Assembly: GCA_035236585.1 (NCBI GenBank)
Contig: CP141136.1
Coordinates: 55,321,136-55,385,135, forward strand
DNA: 64,000 nt
Direction of reading: 5' to 3'
Source of the DNA: Warburgia ugandensis
Taxonomy: Eukaryota; Streptophyta; Magnoliopsida; Canellales; Canellaceae
Part shown: in pieces, positions 1 to 9,660 of the stretch
Numbering within the stretch: the first letter of the stretch is position 1
Layout of the letters: each line of letters starts with the position of its first letter
Notes under the pieces: generated by a model
What the model was told of the DNA's origin: nothing
Databases searched by the model: none
Seen by the model: only the letters and a program-made list of their open reading frames with translations
Program-made: the position numbers and the translations under genes

Positions 1-1395
1 CGTCAGGCTCTAACTCATTGTCCCTGCTTTTGCTGATTGACCTTGAAGTTGTACTTATTTTATCTTCTCTTATTTTAGACTCATTCACAACATGCATGAT
101 CAAAAGAATTTGCCCCTTCCACATTTGTAGTATGAATATCTTAATGATGATGGGAGTGGATTTGCTATCAGTGTTTTTCTCGCTCAACTTTGCTCATTGA
201 ATCAAATATAGCTTTGATGAATAACTAATTGATTTCTTTTCTTTCAGTCATTCTTTTCCCCTCTCTAGGTAATCAGTAATCACTGTTCCATGATGGATTC
301 AAACTCTGGTGCTTCTTCTGGAATGCAGTCCTTCTTAGTCAACATCTATCCTAAGTTGGAAATGAAGGCAACTAATGACGTCCAACCACTGCAAGACATT
401 ATAGTTGTGTGTCTGACTTCTTCTGATGATTATGTAGAAGCTCAATACATTACTTGCACCGAACTAATGCAATCCTTCAATTAACATTGATAATATTGGT
501 GGTAATGCTCTATTGGATTAAAATTCTTGCTCTATACAGGTTAATGGATTCTTGACTATCTGGAACATTCTGTAAATCAGAAACACATTGGATTAAAAAC
601 ATGGCAAGATAGTGTTTCTGTTAGTACTTTGATTATAACCATTTCATGATGGAATTAGTACCCAACTGTTTCTGTTATAACATGATACTGATATCGATTG
701 TTATCCCACCACTCTAAGGGTGTAACACACCATGGTTGTTGGAAAGCTAAGGATGGCACTATCTTTCACTTATGCTATAAATTGCTTCAATGAGGTGACA
801 TGCAAGCAAATCTAACAATTGGACTTATAATAATGTATAAGATTTATGTTAGAACTCTTGGCATAGTTTGATAATGATAAGGTTCTGCATTTGATTTAAA
901 CTTTCCGTCTTGTCTTTTAGGATGACTTGTTTAGTATATGCACAATCAAGGATTGGGATTTGATGTTCTGTAAGTGAAAATGATCAATGTTTTGCTGTGC
1001 CTGAGATCAGTGAAAATGTTATTCAAAATCCGATTTCTTTTGTCACAATTGGTTACTGTTAGATGCTGATTCTTGCAATTATACAGCTATGCCATTACCT
1101 TTTGTGTCTAACTTATAACCTTTTGCCTGCAGTCCTGTCAAAGTTTTCATTTTCAATATGGGTATCTTGAATTAATGGGTTTTAGTAATCCTACAATTTT
1201 CTCAGATGTAGTATGTTGGAAAATAAGTAAAACAGTTGAACTGAGGTGCCCTGATTATATCACTAGGTCTTCTTTGAAACCACAAAAACTTGATTTGGGT
1301 GCTACTCCATTAATTAGATCAAAGCTTTCAGCTCTTTGCTTTGATTGTTGTCGTCGCCAATTATGTTTCTGAATGTTGTTCACTCTTGTTTGCAG
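1..1395. other. AT-rich stretch, no gene recognised
   Basis: No conserved coding segment is recognised here. A short open frame at 290-484 (+) reads through without low-complexity sequence, but it matches no family I know and has no clear splice sites. If the candidate terminal exon at 1396-1508 is real, this stretch is probably intron of the same upstream gene. Confidence 0.4.
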
Positions 1396-1508
1396 GTGAT
1401 CATCTGGAGGACGTTAAAGCAAGGCTAGAGTTTTGGGCCCAAGCTATGGCATGTACTGTGAGACTGTGGAGCTACCTGCAAAGCATATCCCTTGTGCTTT
1501 GTCTCTAA
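1396..1508 (+). CDS. Candidate terminal exon of an unidentified upstream gene
   Basis: A typical acceptor (TTTGCAG) precedes 1396. The frame starting at 1398 reads DHLEDVKARLEFWAQAMACT, continues with VRLWSYLQ and ends at a TAA at 1506-1508. The charged, amphipathic helix-like start and the position after a pyrimidine-rich acceptor look like the last exon of a real protein, and the AT-rich sequence after it would be its 3' UTR. I do not recognise the family and give no function. The upstream exons would lie left of the window or in the preceding 1.4 kb. A chance open frame of 37 codons remains possible. Confidence 0.3.
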
Positions 1509-2945
1509 ACATGGATGATCTAATTATTTATTTTGTATCTTAGAAAATAGATGGTCTTATTTTTTACCAAAAGAGGCATAAGCCTAAAGCATCCAAGGGG
1601 AATGAAATTTGATCTGTAGCCCTATCTAAGCCATTTGAACATGATGAATAGCTTAGATATACAAAATACTGCATCGTGAGTGAACGAAGACAGAATAATT
1701 CTTAGGACGCTTATGACTTGTTAGCGTTTTTGGTGAGTTCATAGGATCCCATATTTACCTCTGAAGAATTTCGTGCATTTAGATGTGCTAGAGAGGCCTG
1801 CCTGTAGATGATAGCAACCATGTATCAAGATAGGAGTTCTGTGGATGAGTTATGCATTAAATATAATCATTGTAAGACTACTTTGTGGCCTTAAATGGAT
1901 GGCTAAAGATGTTAAAAGATCATGTTCATAAATTCAGCTAGGCTTTTACAAATCATAGGATTAGGATTTTCTACTGCTGGGTTTTGTCCTTTCCGTTTTT
2001 TTTTTTTTTTTTTCTCTCCCCTTGCTTATTGGATAATGTTAGCACTAGAAGGGGGCAAAGAACACTACCTGCAACCCAACTATTCTAAGTGGAAGGTATG
2101 ACTTGAAGAAAATCTATAGTTTTTTCCAATGAAACTAATTGTTGTTTGATGAAACTATATACTTCGCTTTAAAGGTTCCATACTTTGAGGGTCATTGCTA
2201 CCTAATTGGTTGATGTATTGATTTTTATTAAAAAAAATAAAATATTTTTCTTTACGTATTTCAGATATCATTAAAATATCACGAAAGATATCACTAGAAA
2301 TATCGCAGAACAAATGTCACATATCTCAGATATCACACAAGATATGACATATATCTTAGATATCGCAAAAGATATTATCGGAGGTATTGTAGGAGATGGG
2401 CCAATAGAAACGCCAAACATATGCCATTAAATAAACCCTCCCATAATTTTTTGCTATACAGAAGAATAAGTGCACTAGTAAAGAAAGAAAAGCTGCCCTT
2501 GAAGATATTTCCTGCTAAACTGGATCTTCTGTCCTTAACCCTCTTTCCCTTTTTGACTCAATAGCACACCACCACACGCTAAATGGGGCTCTTTATCATG
2601 TTATTGTAAAAGGCTGCTAATGGTAACCTGGATGAGTGAAATTTCAAGAAGTGATATTGGGAAATGCAAAAGTTCACTGCAGTTTCCAAATTCATCCAAG
2701 AAGGATTGTACATTGTCATGAAACTATATAGCATTTCAATTCAAGAACCCCACACAAAACGTACGAGGGGGGCAGAATTAGATCCTAAGCTGTGCGCTCA
2801 TAGTAACCTGAAATTTAATCCTTTAGGACGAATCCTTTTGATCTTAAAACTAAAAACAATCCATGGGTCAGAATTGGATTCTCACCTAGCAGGGGTGTGT
2901 TGAATGTTCACCCATTTTTCCTTGGATGCTTGACTTGAATTCTCC
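1509..2945. other. Intergenic or 3' UTR sequence without a recognised gene
   Basis: AT-rich sequence with a poly-T run near 1999-2018 and a stretch rich in the word ATATC at about 2260-2400. The only open frame of note (2664-2903) has no recognisable domain. Confidence 0.4.
2262..2400. repeat. Degenerate GATATC/ATATCG-rich tract
   Basis: The words AGATATC, AAATATC and GATATCG recur roughly every 10-20 bases across this tract, well above what the surrounding sequence shows. It looks like a decayed short-period repeat. Its origin is unknown. Confidence 0.4.
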
Positions 2946-2962
2946 CACATTTTCACTTTGGC

Positions 2963-3143
2963 GCGAAGGGCAGCCCCAATGCACGAAGCTCTCACCTATG
3001 TGAGGTTCGGGGAAGGGGCGGACCACAAGGGTCTATAGTAGGCAGTCTTACCTCGCATTTTGTAAGAGGCTGATTCCATGCCTTGAACCTATGACCTCAA
3101 GGTCACATGCAACAACTTTTACCGTTGCGCCAAAGCTCTCCTT
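2963..3143 (-). mobile_element. Au-like SINE, copy A
   Basis: A non-autonomous tRNA-derived retroposon, read on the minus strand. The head carries the pol III box B region (AGGTCATAGGTTCAAGG) followed by the diagnostic blocks CAGCCTCTTACAAAATGC, TGTGGTCCGCCCCTTCCCCG and a GGGCTGCCC end. It is flanked by a perfect 17-bp target-site duplication, CACATTTTCACTTTGGC, at 2946-2962 and 3144-3160, so both ends of the insertion are defined. The family call rests on recognition of the Au SINE consensus. Confidence 0.85.
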
Positions 3144-3595
3144 CACATTTTCACTTTGGCACATGCACTATAAACATAACAGCAGTGTGACAATAATTCT
3201 ATATAATTAGGTTTTAGGATCTGTTTCTCACTTAATAAGAAGATTCCAAGTGCACAAACCCCAACTGTAGATGATTCTGATGCTCTGAATCTCCATTTTA
3301 ACAATCTTAACTTTAACCAATTTAACATCAACAACTACAGAAGTTAGTGGTTGAAAGGTTAAGATTGTTCTACGCTAGTGGATTCTACTATATGAACTTT
3401 CCTAGTTCCTACACTTGTGCGGTAGTGGCCATCTGATCCATCGCATCATATTTTATGCATCTGCACGTTGAAAATGGCATGGCAAAGGGAAAGAATCTGC
3501 CCCAGTATCGATCGCATCTTCCTCTGTTGATGAGTCTCATCTGATTGCTCCAGCATCACGGCTCTTGTGACTCTGGTTGCTATCTTCTTGACCAC

Positions 3596-3752
3596 ATGGA
3601 CGGTAGTGGAAGCCCACCGTGGGGTACTGTTCTCCGGGGCCCCACCTCCAGAAGTGTATGGATTTGAAGAGAGACACGGCCTTTCTTCTCCTCTTCTTCT
3701 CTCTGCTTCAGAGCTGCTTCTACTAGGTGATGGGCGTGCACATCCTCCACTC
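3596..3752 (+). other. Candidate 5' exon of PTST1 (leader, possible ATG at 3730)
   Basis: This stretch is clearly richer in G+C than its surroundings and ends at a consensus donor (CACTC|GTAAGT at 3753) followed by a CT-rich tract, as in many plant first exons. An ATG at 3730 reads MGVHILH and ends in phase 2 at the donor. That phase does not connect to the candidate exon at 8826 without a stop, so either another small exon is missing or this is untranslated leader. No coding start is claimed. Transcript data would decide. Confidence 0.3.
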
Positions 3753-3757
3753 GTAAG

Positions 3758-3782
3758 TCTCTCTCTCTCTCTCTCTCTCTCT
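3758..3782. repeat. (TC)n microsatellite
   Basis: About twelve TC units directly after the consensus donor GTAAGT of the candidate first exon. CT tracts near transcription starts and first introns are common in plants. Confidence 0.9.
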
Positions 3783-4080
3783 GGGATTTGTTATTTTCTT
3801 TCCTTATTGATTCTGCCATGATTCATTGCTGAAGCGCAAGTGTTTGATTGCGAGCCGAATACCTTACAGAACACTAATTGCCAGGCCGAATACCGTACAG
3901 TAATATGCACCAACTTGTCTTCCATGTTTCTTTGTACTCTATAATTACACAAGATTGACAGTTATTTCATACCAATTTATTCTTCCAGCCGAATTTGAAC
4001 TTCAGATTTCCTATTATGTTAGTATTATACTAAATGAGTGTTGGCTACCCATGACCACTATGGCGTTAAAATAAATAGTG

Positions 4081-4470
4081 AAATTACTGCTTCAGTATCA
4101 CATTGAGTATTCACTCAAATAATTTTCTGAGTGCTACTTGAAAGGGGCATTACTACATGTTGCAAACTAGATTAAGTCAGCTGTCTCACTTTCACCAGGG
4201 TTTTCTAGTGAAGTTGTAGACCAGTAGTGGTGAAGAGCAAAGTTGAAAATGTTAGTATTAGACAGTGAACCATCAAGTTGTAGATGAGTGCAATTACTAA
4301 TTCGAGTACCCACTGAAAATTTTCTCAATTTTACTTGAAAGGCAGCATTAGTACATGTTTCAGACTACGTTTAAGGTACCTGTTTCACTTTCAACAGTGT
4401 CTTTTCATAAAGTTGTAGACCAGTTGTGGTGAAGAGCGAAGTCAGCATCAGATAGTGAATCCACCAAAGG
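4081..4470. repeat. Diverged ~210-bp tandem duplication
   Basis: Sequence from 4081 repeats from about 4291. Landmarks shared in order are ATTACT, TACTTGAAAG, GCATTA.TACATGTT, CAC TTTCA, GTTGTAGACCAGT and GTGGTGAAGAGC. Many substitutions and small indels separate the copies, so the duplication is old. No coding content is seen. Confidence 0.75.
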
Positions 4471-5242
4471 TCAACTGGTACTCATAATTCTGTTGGCTGC
4501 ATTGCCAAGACACCTGTGATGGAGTAATACAGTTCTTGTAGTCCCACTGTGAAAGCTACATTCGGTATTTTGCCACATTTTTATGTTACCTTTACTTTTT
4601 ACAATTGTCGGAATATTTACTCAACTGGAAAGTTTGACTGATAAATTGAGCATGGTTTATTAGAAAATAGCAGATGATTAATTGGAAATGGAAATTAAAA
4701 TTGAAATGAAGAAATTGGAATTCCTGTATACCATAGTATAGTTCAAACTGGGTAAGTATGTTCCTCTTTTAAAATGCCCTTTGTCATGAGAATTGTTAGT
4801 TCCAGATGGACATCAAAGCATTCAGGCCAATTTTCAGCCCACGTTCCAGGCAGCAGCAAATCTGACCTAGTCATACATGGCACACCTTATGAAAAAGCTT
4901 AATTTGGCATCCTTGGATCTTTTAGAACAAATCAGGTGCCAAAATCAAGGATTGGCAAGAGATACAGCCATCTAACCAAGACTAGCAACAACTGGAGAAG
5001 CCATTAAGGGTGTTACCAGAACTGCTGTGTTCCCACTCACTGGTGGGAAACCAACAGCTGTTTCCAGCCATTCCCATGTCAGCTTCCGCTTCTCATCAGC
5101 TGCCTTTAGCTTGGCCTTGTCTTCCTCAAACTTCTTCTGGCAAGTCTGGAAAATTTTCTCATCCATCTAGCTAATTATAAATAAAGAAATGAGAATAATG
5201 AGTAAAATAAAGAAAAATAAAGAAATAATGTATAACTTACAT

Positions 5243-5285
5243 CATCATCATCATCATCAAGACCTTATCCCAATTAGCGGTCAGC
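5243..5285 (-). mobile_element. Minimal 3'-end insertion of an RTE LINE (43 bp)
   Basis: On the minus strand this reads the end of the plant RTE LINE: ATTGGGATAAGGTCTTGATG followed by a short run of GATGAT units. It is flanked by a perfect 16-bp target-site duplication, AATGTATAACTTACAT, at 5227-5242 and 5286-5301. Only the last ~40 bases were copied, which is extreme 5' truncation as expected from target-primed reverse transcription. The same tail ends the longer LINE at 11.37 kb. Confidence 0.85.
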
Positions 5286-5817
5286 AATGTATAACTTACA
5301 TATTTATGTAATAAATATAGAGCAATGTCTACTAGATATATAAATCTCCACCAAATGGTAAAATCTGTGTAATTAAGAATCAAATATCTTATAATCTTGT
5401 AAAAAGGCTTTTCACATACGACGATCCATGTATATTCTCTTTCTATCATGAAGCTTCAAAGAAAAATTAGACGAATTCATGGTTTTCTTGAATTGAACAA
5501 TCCTGAAATTTTGTGAATCTCTTGTAGTTACTGATTCGTGCCTGAAAATTTACTTTCTGTCCTTGGTGACTAAGGACATAAATCAAGCAAATCAGTTTTG
5601 GAGTGGAAGGACAGTAACATATCAGGTTTTGGTTGTTCAGGGTAACACCAAACAAAACATACTCCTTATTAAGCATATGCTTGCCAATACAGCTCGTGCC
5701 AACTGTCAAGCCCACACTTTTAGCAAACAGGCTTTATTCACTGATACATGACTGATACACCGGGGATTGTTTGTAAGTCCTGATATAAGGGGGTCAAGTG
5801 ACATGCCTGACCATTCT

Positions 5818-6004
5818 AATAAAGGGTAGCCCCGGTGCACGAAGCTCCCGCCTATGCGAGGTCCGGGGAAGGGGTGGGCCACAATGGCCTAAAGTAGGCA
5901 GCCTTACCTTGCATTTTTGCAAGAGGCTGATTCCACGCCTTGAACCACCCGTGACCTTAAGGTCACATGATGACAACTTTTACCGTTGTGCCAAGGCTCC
6001 CCTT
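5818..6004 (-). mobile_element. Au-like SINE, copy B (full length)
   Basis: Minus-strand SINE with all family blocks: GGGGAGCCTTGGCACAACGG at the head, box B AAGGTCACGGGTGGTTCAAG, CAGCCTCTTGCAAAAATGCA in the middle and GCACCGGGGCTACCCTTT at the end. A perfect 16-bp target-site duplication, CATGCCTGACCATTCT, lies at 5802-5817 and 6005-6020. Its good state suggests a fairly recent insertion. Confidence 0.92.
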
Positions 6005-6020
6005 CATGCCTGACCATTCT

Positions 6021-7097
6021 GATATATTGGTTAATTTGCACCATATTTAGAGACAAGATGACCACGAGTTATCTTATGCACCTCTTTGGAAAGTTTCTTA
6101 GCCAATAACTTGCCCACAACATCTGTTTTGTCAGAATGTTCACTCTCAAACAATGCAGTGAGGCCCACAACAAGGATTATGCAAATGGTATTCATTAGTC
6201 ATCTGAATTGGGACGTAGATTTCTCAATGGCAACACTATCTTCTTAGATGAGTTCTTGAGTAACAAGTCTCTCTTTGAAACATTTGAGTTATCTAGTTTA
6301 CCTACCTGAATTTGACCTTCTTATCACCTTTGCCTTCGTGTGGCTTTTTCAAAGTGTTGTTCCTAAGTGTGATTTTATTGAAGAGCTTGAAGTTCCATGG
6401 ACATATAATCATGCATATTGTAGCAGGTATAGTTTATTGATGAAATTGTGATTCTTTCTATTAACAACAGAACAGTGAAGTGCTCTTTTTTGTTTTTTAT
6501 ATTCCAATCAAAAGCTTTATTTTGCAAGGGTTTAATCCTTTACCTGTCAATGCTCTGTGGAACAATATACACTTTTATGATTTGTATCCAAAAGTAAATT
6601 CAAATTTGAATAAACAAATTGATTGCAAAGCTAAATTTTTCTTTGATTTGGATAAAAAATTCTAATTTAATCAGTAAAGGATCCACAGATTAAGTTACAA
6701 AATTTTATTTCTACCTGTAAGTAGGTCTTCAACTTCTTTTAAAGGGAGACTGAAGCTAAGTAGCTATCATTTTAGAAATGTTGAGTTTTCAGAGCAGAAC
6801 TATGAGAACTTTGATTATTCAGATGCAACGATTAGAATGAAATCACATTTATAACCTCCACCAGTATCTGAACTCATCTGAGAGCTAAATTTGCCCATAA
6901 TTTCTTGTCTCTTGCTGTCGGTTCTACTCAAGTTAACCTTTAGTAAAAGGAAATACTTTTGTACAGTTCAAACAATCATTTAAAGGGGGTGTATAACTTC
7001 AAATTTGAATGGAAGCTCTTCATATTTGTCAAATAGTTCATTTTCTTGTAAAATGTTGAATTTGTCTAGTGGGTGTCTTCTTTTGTTTGTTCTTTTA
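6021..7097. other. AT-rich sequence, nothing recognised
   Basis: No conserved open frame, structural RNA or transposon end is recognised. If transcription of PTST1 starts near 3.6 kb this is part of its first intron. Confidence 0.4.
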
Positions 7098-7182
7098 AAT
7101 TTAAGTACACCCATGAGCGGCCTTGAACCAATGACCTATTACTACAGAAGCTCCTTCTCATGCCACTAGGCTAAAAGCCCAT
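7098..7182 (-). mobile_element. tRNA-derived SINE fragment
   Basis: Read on the minus strand, a box A-like stretch (TAGCCTAGTGGCA) and a box B-like stretch (GGTCATTGGTTCAAGGCC) lie about 35 bases apart, as in tRNA-derived SINE heads. It differs from the Au copies. No target duplication was found. The B-box match does not form a tRNA cloverleaf, so it is not a tRNA gene. Confidence 0.45.
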
Positions 7183-7941
7183 TCCTGGTTCTGGAAGGTG
7201 CCATCTTTACGGCAACATTTTGAATTTCTTCTGCTTCAAACAATGGGAGTTCCAAATTTTAGATTCGGACTTAAAAGTGATATCTGGTGGCTGACTGATC
7301 TGATCGTAGTTGTGTTGTTTTAAAACCTTCCGCAAATATCATGGATATCTAATGGCGAATTTCTTCAAAGGCAACAAAGGAGAAACATTTAAATCCTATC
7401 TAACTGTTGAATACTCTGTTTGTTCTGTACTGTAGCTTTTCTGCTGATGAATCGGGGCATCCAAGTAATCCTGTAAACTCCAATGTCCTCTGCTTTACCT
7501 TAAGTTTGTTAAGAGGATTGGACTTGATGGGTAGGAGTAGCAGTGTGTAAAATCATTTTCAGCTGCTATAATATTTTTCTGTGGTGTATGGAAGCAAATT
7601 CTTTGATGCACTGTTGCTTTATAAGTTAAGAGTTCCTTCAAAGTCAGGATGAATATTCCTCGAGTTGGATCAGTGGTTTATTGTCATATAGAATGTTGGG
7701 GAAAATATTCAAAGGTAAAAGGTTCAGAAAGTATATATTAATTTGGGTCCTTTCTGATGGCAGCATGATGCTTCAGTGACATAATTTTTTACCAGCTCTG
7801 GTTGCAAAAACACTGTATATAATGGCTAATCAGGTATTTAAGTATTAGCTTAACCCTTGGCAAGCTGAAAACCATTAAGAGGCTAAAAATCTGCTCTGGC
7901 AGGCCTACAAAATCCTTGAGGATCTGAAATTATTGCTTATC

Positions 7942-8641
7942 TTGTGCTAAAGGTACTAGAAAGAGTACTGAGACAGGTTCTACTCTTCAGGTAGAGATAC
8001 AAAGAGTAAAGTTTAGACCGACATTGCTCTCACCAGCTCAGAACTTCAAAAGCTTCAAGTCTTTTGTGCTAAATGGACTCAATGTAGAATATCCATGAGA
8101 TTCAGGATGTAACATATTGGCCATTTATGAGCTAATACATATTGCTACAAATGATAATTGTAAAGTGTAGCCATCCTTTTGATTTAAGTAGGTGCCAACT
8201 TTTGCATACAAACTCAAAATGCTTTATATATGGTATTAGCTGATTTTTAAACCATAAGCACCATGTTTCTTTTATTGTCTGAACTGGAAATTTGTGCTAA
8301 AGGTACTAGAAAGAGTATTGAGACAGGTTCTGCTCTTCAGGTAGAGAGACAAAGAGTAAAGTTTAGACCCACATTGCTCTCACCAGCTCAGAACTTCAAA
8401 AGCTTCAAATCTTTTGTGCTAAATGGACTCAATGTAGAATATCCATGAGATTCAGGATGTAACATATTGGCCATTTATGAGCTAATACATATTGCTACAA
8501 ATGATGATTGGAAAGTGTAGCCATCCTTTTGATTTAAGTAGGTGCCAACTTTTGCATACAAACTTAAAATGCTTTATATATGGTATTAACTGATTTTTAA
8601 ACCATAAGCACCATGCTTCTTTTATTGTCTGAACTGGAAAT
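7942..8641. repeat. Recent 350-bp tandem duplication
   Basis: Two head-to-tail copies, 7942-8291 and 8292-8641, differ at only about a dozen positions. Each holds an open frame of about 50 codons reading QRVKFRPTLLSPAQ and ending LNGLNVEYP before a TGA (stops at about 8097 and 8448). The frame looks protein-like but is not recognised, and the differences between copies include both silent and replacement changes. The duplication lies between the candidate first exon and the coding exons of PTST1, so it is probably intronic. Confidence 0.9.
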
Positions 8642-8825
8642 TTTTGCTTGAGCATATCTGTTGGTTGTTTGGTTTTCTAATCGGCTACCCGGACCACTAC
8701 TTATTACAAATATGTTCTGTGGATGATTGATATGTTTACTTGGAAACAAAATGGAAGACATTCCATGATGTGACTAAATAATTTGAGGATTTTAACTTAG
8801 TTTTCTGTGTATTTTCATTCAATAG

Positions 8826-8880
8826 TAGGAGATCTTGACAGCAAAGGAAGAATTTATCACTTCTGGGAGCATGATGGCAG
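8826..8880 (+). CDS. PTST1: Candidate upstream coding exon of PTST1
   Basis: An acceptor-like TTTTCATTCAATAG precedes 8826, and GGCAG|GTGCTG at 8880/8881 can serve as donor. The frame reads GDLDSKGRIYHFWEHDG and would join to an acceptor at 9302 (GTGCAG|ATG) in phase, completing an arginine codon and continuing [20 protein letters not shown]. An alternative donor at 8890 (TGCCAG|GTAAAC) is stronger but would shift the frame. Because 9295 also offers an ATG directly in frame, this exon is optional. No upstream exon supplying the matching phase was found. Confidence 0.35.
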
Positions 8881-9294
8881 GTGCTGCCAGGTAAACTTCA
8901 CTTTTCCAATGTATTTTATTTGTAAAATATCTAGTATTCGTTCATCTATATATTTTCATATCACAGTAGCGATGGTTTACTTTGATCCTTCACTTATATT
9001 AATTTCAGACTGCATGCATTGTTTCTGTAATGTACCCTGGATATTATTTATATTTTACATTTGATGGTTGCTAAGTGCAGTTGTATGAAGTGTACAAAGG
9101 ACAATATTTCACAAAATTAATTTTTCCCTTTTGAATGGTGAGAGGACATGAAACTACACTTTCTTGTTTTCGGATGGAGCATTACCAACTTAAATCTCCG
9201 TTAAATATATAGTTGGTGCATTTTGGAGTCTTTTAGTCATTCTTTTGTTCTGTTCCTTTCAGCTATCTCTTGCCAATTCTTGAACACTTAAACT

Positions 9295-9660
9295 ATGTGC
9301 AGATGTTCTTTTGAAAAATCCAGTCCACAAGTTCACTGGAACTCAGGGAAGCAGGAATTGGATCATTTACAGTATATATCAAATGTGCCATTCAGTAATA
9401 TAGGGATGTTGCATCAAAGGTTAGCTCTTGTGTGCTGCGCTTCTACGAGGCTCATGCCAATCTATCAGTTTTCAAGTATGAAACGTCCTTTATATAAAGT
9501 TGTCTCGAGACATTCATCTCGGAGAACCTTTTCAATGTCCATTAACTTGGAGGATGAAGCTTCCTTAGCACCAGAACAAAATAACTTGGATGCTAATGAT
9601 GAGCTTGTTCAGGAAGAATCATCTGAAGAGATCCTCTCGCAACAGTTGGATGCTGATCAG
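9295..9660 (+). CDS. PTST1: PTST1 exon with N-terminal region
   Basis: Encodes residues 1-122 in the model starting at 9295. It ends LSQQLDADQ at a CAG|GTAGAC donor in phase 0. The middle is rich in Ser and Arg with few acids ([19 protein letters not shown]), then becomes acidic ([20 protein letters not shown]), which fits a transit peptide followed by the start of the mature protein. A polypyrimidine tract with acceptor TTCCTTTCAG at 9253-9262 could make 9263-9294 untranslated leader. Confidence 0.75.

Noticed and set aside
3580-3819. Minus-strand frame with alternating Arg-Glu
   Set aside because: It is the reverse of the TC microsatellite and of a GC-rich candidate leader; low complexity only.
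4972-5166. 64-codon minus-strand frame with a charged start (KKFEEDKAKLKAADEKRKL)
   Set aside because: It looks protein-like but has no recognised family, splice sites or neighbours; it may be a gene fragment, too weak to list.
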